From: Ailanthus altissimus
Lineage: Eukaryota > Streptophyta > Magnoliopsida > Sapindales > Simaroubaceae
Assembly: GCA_946807835.1 (NCBI GenBank)
Contig: OX327703.1
Coordinates: 4,533,501 to 4,597,500 of the forward strand
DNA: 64,000 nucleotides
Direction: 5' to 3'
In this document: piece after piece, positions 43,709 to 55,787 of the stretch
Numbering within the stretch: the first letter of the stretch is position 1
Layout of the letters: each line of letters opens with the position of its first letter
Position numbers and translations under genes: made by a program
Notes under the pieces: model-generated
Seen by the model: the letters and a program-made list of their open reading frames with translations, nothing else
The model's database searches: none
Told to the model about the DNA's origin: nothing

Positions 43709-44332
43709 TTGAAAATCATTGGGATATAATTTGGAGAGTAAGCCAAGTATGTAGGGTGCACAAGGATCGAAGACAGACGCAAAATAAGGTAAAAGACGAA
43801 GGGGGCGATGCCCAGGCCGGCGTACCAGTGCCGTGGCGGTGAGCGTCGCAGCGCTGGGCGCAGAAAGTGTTTCCTAAATTGAAAACTTTCTTATTTGTCT
43901 CCTACTTGCTCTAGGACTCCCTAATACGACTCGCACACGTTTAAGGTAAACCTAAGACGTCTTAAAGCCTATATGAAGGCTATCAATTGGCTTGTAAATA
44001 CATCTAACTAAAAGGTAGATATATTTGTGATAACCCAATAGATCTAAGTGATCAAGCAAGAAATCTTTGTAGTTCTTTGTAAGAGAAAATTCCTAGAGTG
44101 TAAGAGAGAGTTTTCTTTGTGATCTTTCTTGTAAAAGGCGTACTTTGTGAGTGCCTTATGATTCGATAATAAGAGTGAGTAATCTTGATCTACCGTAGAC
44201 GTAGGCAAGTTGTCGAACCACATAATTTTGTGTGTTCTCCTTCTACCATTTCTCTCTCTTTATTTTCTTAATAATTTGTTCTGCATATATTGCTTAGGTG
44301 ATTTTTCTTGTTTGTGTGCTTTCGCTTCAATA
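43709..44332 (+). repeat. 3' LTR of Copia I
   Basis: Homologous to 34155-34880 but lacking the first about 15 bases and part of the GC-rich block. Preceded by the polypurine tract GGAGGGGA (43701-43708). Confidence 0.88.
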
Positions 44333-44562
44333 ATACTATACTAAAAATATTGTTCATGGTTACTATAGCATTTCACTGTAGCAATCAATTGTAGTATATT
44401 TGATATTTTTGTCTTACTTTTTTTAGATTTTTGCCTCAAAGTCCTATTAACTTTGAAATTAGAAAATAACATTAACATATATTAAAAGCCACACATTCCT
44501 ACTTAAAACAAGCAAATATCAAGTTATAAAGATACAATATGATATATAAAATGTGCTTATCA

Positions 44563-45792
44563 TACTCACAAGTAATTATCATTCAATTTATAATTAAGAA
44601 AAATAACTATATGTATGTTCCAAATTTATACAATGGCAAGTGGATTGAAGAAGACGGTTAACACAAGTTTCAATTTTTCAAAAGTAAAGGGATTAAGGTA
44701 TAATATCGAATAACTTATATACAAATACTTAAAAAGTTGTTGGAGTTGACTAGTCTAAGTTTGATATCACCATAATGTTCCAGTTTAATTCATCAGAATC
44801 TTTACCACCCACATTAATCAGTTGCAATGAGGAAGATGTTGAAATATTCCTTAAAGAAAATGAAGATAGAACCCCACTTTATATCACATTTATTTCTTAT
44901 TTGTTTCACATATTGTTAATATTTTGCCATCATGCATCAATAGGTTACAAATCCATTTTATGTTGTTTTTAAGGGATAGGGTCTTTGAATTAATGAGTCG
45001 CGATCTCAATGTAAGTTGCAAATTAAAAGTTATATTGAACTATGTACAGATAAATTTTCACTAAGCATGAGGCTATTATGTAATAGGTGTTTTACCCTCC
45101 AGTTGGACACCATCCTACAAGCTAAACAAAAAAGTTGCTATGATGGCAGAGATTAGTCTTCCACAAAAAAGGAAGTCCTGTCTTTATTCTTAATTAGGAG
45201 TTAATGAGGATCATGGAGAAGAAAACACACTACAAACTACTACTAATTCAAGCAAATTTGACATTGTTCTGTTTAGATATTAATTATTTTATTTCATGAT
45301 ATTGCACATTATGTTTATGTTAATGTTAACTTGTGGTTTATAATTTAGACAACCAATTTATGTTGTATTTGTTTGATCTTTTTAACTAGTAAATTCTTAG
45401 CAGTTGAGGTGTAGAGTGACACGAGTATGACAATTGATATTCCTTCAGATTTACAAGGCAACATTTTCCACCAAACTCTAGGGAAATTGGATAGCAAAAC
45501 TTGAAGGACTTGTAACCAAAGTTAGATCCCGCAAGTACCACCAATCTTTTTGTGGGCTTAACCAAAAGCTTTGGTCAAAGCAAACAAATGGAAGATAGTA
45601 TAGCAACGGACACAAAGAAGGTGTTTAGAGAAGATGTAGGCCATTTCCATGAAGTTCAAATTATTGATTCTTTTTAATTTTAAAAATTTAAAAAGGATTG
45701 CACCAAACCAAAGAGCAAGAGAGGAAAGAAATGCATTAAGCTAAAAAAGGTCCTTAGCCACAACGCGATTCACACAAAATTTTACATGGTAG
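44563..45792. other. Unassigned AT-rich DNA between the nested block and Copia II
   Basis: Starts with the TSD TACTC. I recognised no gene, LTR or conserved domain. Short frames such as 44775-44972 have no family features. Confidence 0.45.
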
Positions 45793-46509
45793 TGTGAGAA
45801 TATTGATTAAAAATCATCGGGATATGATTTGGAGAGCAAGCTAAGTACGTTGAGAATGCAAGAATCGAAGACGGACGCAAAAATAGGCAAAAGACATAAG
45901 AGGCGGTGCTACGGAGACTAGGTATTAGGCTCAGCGGCTCCTAGAAGAGAACCTAAGTGCTGCGGCGCCAGGTGACCAACACCGCGGCTACGGGAGCTGG
46001 GCGCTATGGTGCCTAATGCAAGAAAGAGTTTTCCATTTTGAAACAACTTATTTCGTCTCTCAATTATTTTAGGACTCCTTAATACGACTCCCACATATTT
46101 AGAAAAAATCTAGGTCTTCTTAAAGCCTATATAAAGACTCTCTATTAGCTTGTAAATACATTTAAGTAATCTTAGTGTGAAGACATAAAAATCTTGGTTA
46201 AATTTATGAAAACCTAAGAAATCTTTGTGATTAAACATACTTTATGATTTTTAGTGAGAGAAAATTCTTAGATTGCAAGATAGAGTATTCTCTTTGTGAG
46301 TATTTCTTGTAAAATGCATACTTTGTTAGTGCCTTATGATTCAATAATAAGAGTGACTGATCTTGATTTGCCATGGACATAGGCAAATTGTCGAACCACA
46401 TAAATTTTATGTGTTCTTTTTCTACATTTCTCTATTTAGTTTTATAATTACTTATTCTCCATAATATTGCTTGGGTTATATTGTTTGTTTGTGTGCTTTC
46501 ATATCGACA
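45793..46509 (+). repeat. 5' LTR of Copia II
   Basis: Starts TGTGAGAATATTGATT, ends ATATCGACA. GC-rich CGGCGCC/CCGCGG motifs lie at about 45958-46015. Confidence 0.9.
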
Positions 46510-46654
46510 AACTGGTATCAAAGCTTGGTTCTAAGTAGACATGACCACACCCAAGTATGAGGTAGAGAAATTCAATGGTACGAATGACTTCAATCTGTGG
46601 AAGATGAAGATAAAGACGTTATTAGTGTGTCAACGATTAGGCTCGACATTAGAG

Positions 46655-47739
46655 GAGACTCTCATTATCTCAAGAGGACCTTGATCTCACTAGAGACCTT
46701 AGACTAGAATGGGTGTTCTATCAGGATCGACGGAGGGATTTTGAAAGTATTGAAGGGCTCTATAATGGTAATGAGAGGATAAAAGCACAAAGACATTTAT
46801 GTGCTTAAGGGTGAAGTTGTAAGTGGTTCTACATTATTCTCTATAGATGACGAGAATATGCAAACCAAGTTGTGGCATCTTAGACTGGCATACTTAAGCT
46901 AGAGAAACCTAAAAGAGTTATTTAATCAAAAGGCATTTAGTGAGGATAAGTTCCAGCCTTTGGAGTTTTATGAGCATTGTGTACTTGGGAAAACACATAG
47001 AGTGAGGTTGAGTATCGGCGAGCACAAGACTAAGGGTACTCTTGACTACATATACTCGAATCTTTAGGGACTAACTCAGACAGCTACTCGTAGTGATGCT
47101 AGGTACTTTCTCAATTTGATTGATGACTATTCAAGGAAGCTGTAGGTCTATATGTTGAAGAGCAAGGATTAAGCATTTGATGTATTCAAGACTTGGAAAG
47201 CTTTTGTTGAGAATCAGACTGGTAAAAGGGTGAAGAGGTTGAAAACTGACAATGGCCCCGAGTTTTGCAATAGAGAGTTTGATGGGTTTTATGCCAAGTA
47301 TGAGATTGCAAGGCATAGAACCGTAAGATCAACACCACAACAAAATGGCTTAACTGAGAGGATGAATAGGACCCTGCTTAAAAGGGTTAGATGCATGCTT
47401 ACCAATGCGAAGATGTCAAAAATATTTTAGGGATAAGCTGTAGTGACTATAGCTTACTGGATTAATAGAAGTCCATCCTCAGCAATTGACTTTAAGATGC
47501 CAGAAGAGAAATGGTCCGAAATTCCTCTGAAGTATAACCACCTCAAAATATTTGGCTGCTCTACCTTTGTACATGTTAAGAAGGGGAAGTTGGAACCTAG
47601 AGCTATTAATGGGGTATTCATAGGATATCCCAAAAGAGTGAAAGGATATAAAGTGTGGTGTAAAGACTTGACACCACTAAGGAGTATTATAAGCCGTGAT
47701 GTGACGTTTGATGAGATGACTATGCTGAAAGCCTCATAA
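46655..47739 (+). pseudogene. Integrase of Copia II
   Basis: KTDNGPEFCNREFDGF keeps the second catalytic Asp, and PQQNGLTERMNRT keeps the Glu region. The frame has stops in the N-terminal part (about 46900-47200) and after SKIF at 47428. Translation of 47443-47739 continues with WINRSPSSAIDFKMPEEKW. Confidence 0.9.
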
Positions 47740-49618
47740 GAAGATAAGAAAGAAGAATCTGTGTTCAATGAAGACTCAGCACTCGAGTCAATAAAATTTG
47801 AAGTTGAGCCTGAAAGTAGATCTAATATGTCTATAGATCAGCACTTCAACAATGAAATCCTTGAAGATGAACTAAGAATACTGGCGAGTTCCTCCAAGTC
47901 CACTAAGGAAAGACTACGACTCTTGAGATTGAACTTAAAGAGTACCAGCTAGTCAGAGACAAGTTAAGGAGAGTGATTAACCTGCTAGTCAGGTATGCAT
48001 AAACAGATCTAGTTGCTCATGCTTTTAATTCTGCTTACACTCTTGAGTATGATGAGCCTAGGACATATGGTGAGGCTATGAAGAGTGAAAACAAGAAGGA
48101 ATGATAGTAGGTCATGGAAGAAGAGATTAGTTCTCTTATGAGAAACAATACCTGAAAGTTGATGGAGAGACTTAAAAAAAACTAATTGGGTGCAAGTGGG
48201 TGTATAAGGTGAAAGAGGGGATACCGGGGATAGAGCCTACGAGATTCAAGGTTAGGTTTGATGCACAGGGCTTTGTTCAAAGAGATGGAGTTGACTTTTA
48301 TGAGATATTCTCTCCAGTCGTCAAGCACGCATCTATTAGGATTTTGTTAGCCATGTGTGTAAATCTTGATTTACATCTAGAGTAGATGGATGTAAAGACA
48401 ACTTTTCTGCATAGAGAGCTTGAAGAGATGATATACATAGCACAACTGTAAGGATTTGAGGAGCTCGGGAAAGAAGATCATGCTTGTTTACTAAAAAAAG
48501 TCATTATATGTGTTAAAACAATTACCTAGACAGTGGTTTATAAGATTTAATGAGTTTATGATGACTTATGACTTTAATAGGGGCAAGTATGACAGATGCG
48601 TATACTTCAAGAATATAAGTTGTGAGATGATGTATTTTCTTCTATACGTCGATGATATGTTGATCGCATGTAAGAATATGGAAGAAATATAGAAGCTCAA
48701 GAAGCAGTTAAGTGACGAGTTTGAGATGAAGGATTTGAGAGCAGCTAAGAGAATATTGTTTATGGATATTGTGAGGGAATGAAGAAATGTCATCTTCTTG
48801 TCTCAACAGCGATATATACTCAAAATTCTAGAAAATTTGGTATGTCCAACGCAAAGACTGTTTCTACTCCTTTGGCCATGCATTTTAGACTTTCAGCAAC
48901 ACAGTCACCGACATCCAAAGAGAAGAAACTACAGATGAGTAAAGTACCGTATACAAGCATTGTGGGGAGCATCATGTATGCAATGGTTTGCACAAGACCA
49001 GACATAGCACAGACTGTGAGTGTGGTGAATAGATATATAGTAAATCCAGGTAAGGATCACTGACTTGTTGTGAAGTAGATCTTAAGATATCTCAAAGGGC
49101 CGTTGAATCACGGGTTAATGTATAAAAGGAATGAGGACAATAGTGAAATAGTAAGAGGATACATAGACTCATATTATGCAGGTGATCTAGATAAGAGAAG
49201 ATCATTGACGGGTTACGTATTTACAGAGTTTGGGTGTAGTGTGTGTTAGAGATCAATTCTACAATATGTGGTTGCACTATCTATCACAGAAGTAAAGTAC
49301 ATAGCTGTTGGTGAAGCTATTAAGGAGGCCGTATGGTTGAAAGGCATATGCACAGAGGTATTGGCTAGTGAAGATGTGAACACGGGTGTATATTGTGACA
49401 GTCAAAGTGCTATACACTTAAGCAAGCATCAAGTATTCCACGAGAGGTCGAAACACATTGATGTACGGTTCCATTACATTCGCGAGATTGTCAAAAGTGG
49501 TGAAGTTAGTTTAACGAAGATAGCATCGTTTAAAAATCATGCTAACATATTGACTAAGCTACTGCCCTCGGTTAAGTTCATCCTATGCAAGGACTTAATC
49601 GGAGTTACTACTTTGTGA
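47740..49618 (+). pseudogene. Reverse transcriptase and RNase H of Copia II
   Basis: The RT part (48200-48790) has KVRFDAQGFVQRDGVDFYEI, several stops, and YFLLLYVDDMLIACKN-like catalytic sequence (LYVDD visible). The segment 48779-49063 has YTSIVGSIMYAMVCTRPDIA. RNase H (49268-49618) has TEVKYIAVGEAIKEAVWLKG, YCDSQSAIHLSKH and HIDVRFHYIREI. Confidence 0.9.
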
Positions 49619-49687
49619 GGGTGACTGAAGATGCAGAGATGCGAGATTGAGTTACTTTGTGAATGATTTTAATTCAAGGAGGGGATT

Positions 49688-50355
49688 TGTGAGAATATTG
49701 ATTAAAAATTATCGATATATGATTTAGAGAGCAAGCCAAGTGCGTTGGAAACGCGAAGATTGAAGACGAACGCGAAAGAGGCGAAAGACACAAAGGGCGG
49801 TGACCAAGTCTTGGGCGGCGTGACACCCAGAATAGAACATGAGCACCGCGGTGAAGGGAGCTGGGCGCCGCGACACTAGCGCGAGATAGAGTTTCTCATT
49901 TTGAAGTAACTTGTTTCGTCTCCCAATGGTTCCAGGACTCCCTACTACGACTCCCACATATTTAAAGTAAATTTAGGTCGTCTTAAAGCCTATATAAAGA
50001 CTCTCTATTGGCTTGTAAACACATCTAAGTGATCTTAGTGAGAAGACACAAAAATTTTGGTTAACTTTGTGGAAACCTAAGAAATCTTTGTGATTCTTAG
50101 TGAAAGAAAATTACTAGATTGTAAGAGATAGTGTTCTGTTTGTGAGTCTTTTTTATAAAAAGCATACTTTGTAAGTATCTTGTAATTCAATAATAAGAGT
50201 GAGTGATCTTGATTTACCGTGGACGTAAGCAAATTGCCGAATCAAGTAAATTTTATGTGTTTCTCTTCTACCTTTCTCTTTTTAGTTTCTTAATTATTTA
50301 TTTTACATAATATTGTTTAGATTATATTACTTGTTTGTATATTTCCGTTTCAATA
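49688..50355 (+). repeat. 3' LTR of Copia II
   Basis: Starts TGTGAGAATATTGATT directly after AAGGAGGGGATT and ends near CAATA. The end is placed by comparison with the other LTRs and may be off by one or two bases. Confidence 0.88.
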
Positions 50356-51049
50356 AGTAACTTGAGTAAATCATTATACAGACTTGCCATAGCTATTTCT
50401 TCCTTGAAGGAGGGAAGGATGAAAAGTAAACTTTATATCCTAAAATTGCTTGCAATAAACAATCCCAAGGTGGTGGACTTGGTCGAAGGGTCCTAGATTT
50501 TGAATTTGACGAAGTAGATAATAACCCGAATAGGTTGAGTACGAGGTCAACAGCTCATGATGAATGCCCTTTTAAATCTTTAACGGCGGCTCCTTCTGCC
50601 AAGGGGCAAGGCTACCGATCGCCATGAATATATTCTATTGCAATGTTAAGGTTTGGACAATACCCGGACATTCCAATCCTGTGTCAGTTGGTGTAAGATC
50701 ATTGCCTGGATATGATCTTTCTAATGGAAACTAAGAAGGACCTGAAATGGGTTGAGCGTAATCTTGACTTGCTTATGTAGAAGCATGAATTATATTGGAA
50801 CCGAGAGCTTAGGTTTCATGGCTACAGAATGGTGGCCGAAATTCGGACTTCTTCCATACAAGGCTTCAAGGAGGCCCAAAAAAAAGATTAATGGGCTGCT
50901 AGATAGAAATAATATAAGATAAAACGATGTACATCAGGCGGAGCAAATTTTGTGCGAATATTTCTTTGAAATTTTTTCTTCTTCAAACTAATCAGAAATG
51001 ATATAGCTTGGTAACTAACTGTGTTGAGGCCCGCCTCATCGTACCAAAT

Positions 51050-52451
51050 AAATTTCATCTTGATGCTTCTTTCCATCATGAAGTAATTCGACGAGCTATC
51101 TATCAGATGTATCCTACAAGAGCCCTTGGTAAAGATGGATTACGACACTTTTTTATCAGAAATGTTGGGATTTCGTAGGAATTAACATTATTGAGCATGT
51201 TTACAATTCATGAATAGTGGTGGAAATCTTGGGTAGTTGAATGAAAAGTCGATAGTTTTGATCCTTAAGTGTGATCAACCTGAACGACTAACTAACTTTT
51301 GCTCCATTAGCTTCTGAGATGTTTTTTACAAGATTATCACCTAGGTATTAGCGAAGCGACTCCATGAACAGGGTGGCTTAAATTCAGAAGCCTAAAGTGC
51401 TTTCATTCTAGAGATATTAATTACAGATAATTTTATCATTGTCTTTGAGTGCTTCACGACGTAAAGCGCTAGAAGACATCTTTTGAGGAATTTTTGCTTT
51501 GAAACTTGACATGTTTAAAGCTTAGGACAAAGTAGAATGGTGCTTTTTAGGAGCTATAATGCGAAAATTGGGTTCTCTGAAAAATGGTGTTAGAAAAGTT
51601 TTTGATGTATTTTGTCAATATCTTATTCCATCTTGGCGAACGGAGAACCAAAGGGACTTTTGAAGCTAACTAGAGGGCTTTGGCAGGGAGATCATTTTTC
51701 TCCATATCTCTTCCTTCTGCTTTAATCTCCAAAGTAAAAAATAAAAGAGGGTGAGCTACATAGCCTTAGATGCGGGAGACAAGGGCCTTTTGTATGGCAC
51801 TTATTTTTTGCTGATAATAGTCTTATTTTGTCTAATGCTACCCTAGTGTATTGTCAAACCATCAAGCTGATCCTACAACAATATGAAAAAGCATCGGATT
51901 AAAGTGTCAATTTTAACAAGTCCGCAGTATACTTTGGGATTTCAATTCGGAGTGAATTGGCGGACTAACTTGTCAAATTTTCTTAGTATGAAATGTGTGG
52001 GCTGTCACAAGAAGTATTTAGGATTGTCGAGTTTCAGTGGTAAAAATAAGAAGATGCTCTTTGCTGCTATTAAAGATAGGGTTTGAAATAAGCTGAAGGG
52101 TTAGAAAAGAAAGCTCTTTTCAATAAGTGGAAGGAAGTTCTTTTAAAGACTGTTATACAGTCAATTTCGACATATGCAATGAATCTCTTATTTATCGAAA
52201 TAACGGAAGAGGCGATTTAGGGTTTCGAGAGCTTTCTACTTTCAACAAGGCCATACTTGTGAAGTAACGGTTGTGTATCATTGAACCCAGAATTCCGATT
52301 GGCTCAGGTGGTCAAAAATATTTATTTCACTAATTCCTTTTTTTTTTTTTAGATGCAAAGAAGACTTCTGCTACTTCTTTTCTTTGGAAAAACCTACTGT
52401 TGGGGAAGGGAAATTATTACTCAAGGGGCTCGGTGGAGAGTAGGAAGTGAA
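51050..52451 (+). pseudogene. LINE reverse transcriptase (5' part)
   Basis: Matches to the plant L1 RT appear in several frames. AIYQMYPTRALGKDGL is near 51110, LKLDMFKAWDKVEW near 51500 and a QGDHFSPYLFLL block near 51690. FFADNSLILSNA near 51805 is the catalytic FADD box with the second Asp changed to Asn. Numerous stops and shifts. Confidence 0.82.
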
Positions 52452-52862
52452 TGTTGGATTATAAATTTGATTCATTATGGGAGTTTAAATTCAAAATTAA
52501 TTAAATTGGAGTCTAAGTCTATAATCAAGGTTCAAAACTATTAACTTTCTACCTAGAATCTTTTATGGTGTGGTAATTAAGCATGTGAATAATTTGGAAG
52601 GATGGAGAATAATGAGGTGTATGGTTATTATAATTTTGGATTAGTTTATTTGTGTGGTGTAGGATTGTTCTTAAATAGTATAAATACCCATCCCCATTTT
52701 AATTTAGGAATCAAGAGAAAAATTAAGAGCTTCTAAGTGAGTGAAGAAACAAACTCTAATAAGAGTGAGTTGTAGTATCTTGTTTTTTTTAGTGAAAGTG
52801 CTCTTGTAATATTTGTTTGAGTTTGAATAAAAGTTGTTTGTGTGAGTGTTTCATTTCCAACA
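52452..52862 (+). repeat. 5' LTR of Copia III
   Basis: Ends in CCAACA before AAGTGGTATCAGAGC. A TATA box (AGTATAAATACCC) lies near 52676. Differences from the 3' LTR are mostly T here where the other has C. Confidence 0.95.
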
Positions 52863-52865
52863 AAG

Positions 52866-52877
52866 TGGTATCAGAGC
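52866..52877 (+). other. Primer-binding site of Copia III
   Basis: TGGTATCAGAGC, complementary to the 3' end of initiator-Met tRNA, three bases after the LTR. Confidence 0.92.
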
Positions 52878-53267
52878 AAGTTGGAAGTATACACTATTGC
52901 AATCAAATCGAAGGTCTCGACGAGAGGAATTCGACGTCACCAAAATCTCCCCAATCTGAGTTCTAACGCGCCCCCACGCACCGCCGGAAGACTGCTGCCA
53001 GAGAATCGAGTTGACTCATCGAGTTGAGCCGAGTTGGAGCATTGACCGAGCCGTCAAGCCGAGTTGACCGAGCCGTAAGCCTGTTGACCGAGCCGTCCAA
53101 GCGAGTTGACTGAGCCATCAAAGTCATTGACCGTTGACCCGGTTAGGGTTGACTTTGACCGTTGACCAAAAAATTAAAAATTTTGACCAGGTCTCTCCCA
53201 AGGTTTTTCGACGTTCCGGATTCATCCGTACAATCAAAATTTGCAAATTCTCATTATATTGAGAGAT

Positions 53268-54290
53268 ATGGCAAATGGTATGGCACAATTCCAAGTTTCG
53301 ATACTCAACAACAACAACTACGATAATTGGAGTATCAAAATGAAGGCACTTCTTGGATCACAAGATGTGTGGGATATCATAGAGAAAGGCTATAACGAGC
53401 TTGCGGATGATGCTGCTTTTGCTGCTCTTACACCAGATCAAAAAACAACTTTGAAGGATTCAAGAAAGAGAGACAAGAAGGCTCTCTATCTCATCTATCA
53501 AGCATTAGATGATGATGGCTTTGAAAAGATTTCGAGTGCAAGCTCTAGCAAGGAAGCGTGGGAGAAGCTGCAAACCTCTTACAAAGGATCCGAGCAAGTG
53601 AAGAAGGTCCGTCTCTAAACATTAAGAGGTGAATTCGAATCCTTACACATGAAAGTATCTGAGTCTATTTCAGATTATTTCTCAAGAGTAGTAGCTGTTT
53701 CTAATCAATTAAAAAGAAATGGTAAAAAGTTAGAAGATGTGAGGATAATAGAGAAGATACTCCGTTCGTTGGATCCCAAATTTGAGCACATCGTCGTGAC
53801 GATTGAAGAAACTAAAGACTTGGAAGAAATGACGATCGAGCAACTCCAAGGATCATTACAAGCATACGAAGAGAAACATAAGAAGAAGCATGGGTTTACT
53901 GAGTAACTCCTCAAGCTGCAACTCAAGGATATGCATGAAAGCCAACACAATGATAGAAACCAACGTGGTCGAGGCAGAGGTAGAGGCCATGGACGAGGTG
54001 GAAGTCGCGGTCATGGACGAAGCTGGAATTATAACAACAACAATTCCAACAACTATGAGAAAGGAGAAAGCTCAACACGAGGCCGTGGAAGAATCAATCC
54101 GAACTCAAGGTATGAAAAATCTCAAGTTCGATGTTATAATTGTCAGAAGTTTGGGCGTTATGCTTCAGAATGTAGAGCTCCCAACAACAAAATTGAGGAG
54201 AAGGCCAACTACATAGAGGAGAAGACAAATGGCAAAAAAACTCTTCTTCTAGCACGAAAAGAAACTGATGGTGGCCAAGCAAATTCCTAG
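53268..54290 (+). pseudogene. gag of Copia III, with zinc knuckle
   Basis: Starts MANGMAQFQVSILNNNNYDN, the copia UBN2-type gag. Frame stays constant but is stopped at 53616 (RL-stop-TLRG, where Gln is usual) and 53904. An Arg/Gly-rich stretch (RGRGRGRGHGRGGSRG, about 53960-54010) precedes the knuckle CYNCQKFGRYASEC at about 54130-54172. There the zinc-binding His is Arg. Confidence 0.93.
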
Positions 54291-55787
54291 TATCTTGACA
54301 GTGGTGCAAGCAATCACATGTGTGGAAGGAAAGACATGTTCGTGGAGCTAGACGAATCAGTAAGCGAAAACGTTTCGTTTGGAGATGATTCCACAATAGC
54401 AGTGAAAGGGAGAGGTAACATCCTTATCCGTTTGAAAGATGGGAGACATCAGTTTATTTTCAATGTCTACTATGTGCCCAATATGAAAAGTAACATCTTG
54501 AGTTTAGGGCAACTGTTAGAGAAAGGTTATGATATTCATATGAAGGATTATAATCTTTCTATAAAAGATGATAAGAATAACTTCATTGCTAAAGTGCCGA
54601 TGTCAAAGAATAGAATGTTCTTGATCAACATACAAAACGATGTTGCAAAGTACCTGAAAGCTTGCTACAAAGATGCATCATGGCTTTGGCATCTTCGATT
54701 TGGGCATCTCAATTTTGGAGGTCTAGAGCTGCTATCTAAGAAGGAGATGGTGAAGGGACTACCTCGCATCAACCATCCTGACCAGCTTTGTGAAGGGTGT
54801 CTAGTTGGGAAATAATTCAGGAAAAGCTTTCCAAAGGAGTCAAAGACAAGAGCCAAGAAACCACTCGAGCTCATCCATACCGATGTGTGTGGACCGATCA
54901 AGCCAAGCTCTCTCGGTAACAGTAACTATTTTCTTCTCTTCATTGATGATTTTTCAAGAAAAACCTAGGTATATTTCTTGAAACAGAAGTCAGAAGTTTT
55001 CGAAGTCTTCAAGAAGTTCAAAGCAGCAGTGGAGACAGAAAGCGGTAGAAAGATCAAAGCCATAAGATTCAACCGAGGTGGAGAATTTACTTCCAGAGAG
55101 TTTCAAGAGTTCTGTGAAGCAAATGGAATTCGTCGACCAATGACAGTTCCTAGATCCCTCCCAAAAAATGGCATGACAGAAAGAAAGAACAGAACAATCC
55201 TTAACATGGCACGAAGCATGCTCAAAAGCAAGAAACTACCCAAGGAATTTTAGGTGGAAGCAGTAGCGTGTGCAGTCTACTTGTCAAACCGATCTCCAAC
55301 AAGAAGTGTATGGGGAAAGACACCGCAAGAGGCATGGAGTGGAAGAAAGCCTGGCATTTCCCACCTGAGAATCTTTGAAAATATAGCCCATGTTCATGTA
55401 CCGAACGAGAGAAGAACGAAGCTTGATGATAAAAGTGAGAGTTTTATCTTCATCGGCTATGATGCTAATTCGAAGGGCTACAAGCTATACAATCCAGAAA
55501 ATAAGAAGATTGTGATTAGTCGAGATGTGGTCTTCAACGAAGAAGAAGAATGGGATTTTAACTCTCATGCAGGTGACTTCAATTTCTTTCCTCAGTTTGA
55601 AGAAGATGAGCAGACATCGAGGGAGCAACTAGAACCTCAACAAGAGCTTGAAACTCCACCCACTTCACCAACATTAACCACTCAAGGAGACTCATCACCT
55701 TCGTCATCGTCAAGTGGGAGTCAAAGTGAAAGAGTTGTGCAACGTACAAGAAGCCTTAGAGATCTCTATGAGGTAACTGAACGATAA
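54291..55787 (+). pseudogene. Protease and integrase of Copia III
   Basis: The protease active site [10 protein letters not shown] lies at 54291-54320, just after a stop replacing Trp. Integrase starts with the HHCC zinc finger (WHLRFGHLN...CEGC). The core has HTDVCGP with the first Asp and IRFNRGGEF where the second catalytic Asp is Asn. NGMTERKNRT holds the Glu. Stops at 54813, 54966 and 55251 replace Gln or Trp. The C-terminal KGYKLYNPENKKIVISRDVVF block is intact. Confidence 0.94.

Larger units (their letters stand above)
34155..44332 (+). mobile_element. Copia I: Ty1-copia element carrying two nested solo LTRs
   Basis: LTRs are at 34155-34880 and about 43709-44332. Inside, in order on the + strand, are gag, protease, integrase, RT and RNase H, the Ty1-copia order. 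Without the two nested insertions and their TSD copies it is about 5.6 kb, a normal copia length. The 3' LTR has lost its first about 15 bases beside the polypurine tract GGAGGGGA. The target duplication is not clear (GGTAC left, ATACT right). All genes carry stops, mostly TGG-to-TAG/TGA or CAA/CAG-to-TAA/TAG changes. Confidence 0.9.
32996..44562 (+). mobile_element. Outer solo LTR, split by the Copia I insertion
   Basis: The left part (32996 to about 34154) and right part (about 44333-44562) are homologous to the two ends of the LTR at 40038-42340. Shared blocks are AAGTAATAAAGTGAT and a CGTTC..ACGAGGATTG-like segment on the left, and CAAATATCAAGTTA...TTATCA on the right. Ends are TG/CA, and TACTC flanks both sides (32991-32995 and 44563-44567), a perfect 5-bp TSD. 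With Copia I removed the LTR is about 1.4 kb. No internal region or second LTR is present, so it is a solo LTR left by recombination. Strand is nominal. Confidence 0.85.
45793..50355 (+). mobile_element. Copia II: internally deleted sister of Copia I
   Basis: LTRs at 45793-46509 and 49688-50355 match those of Copia I. Primer site TGGTATCAAAGC is at 46513 and polypurine tract AAGGAGGGGA at 49676. Internal homology to Copia I jumps at about 46655 from the gag start to the end of protease, deleting about 0.9 kb (most of gag and the protease active site). Integrase, RT and RNase H remain with stops. Flanks GGTAG and AGTAA could be a decayed target duplication. It lacks both nested LTRs, so it shows the uninterrupted sequence at those sites. 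Confidence 0.9.
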
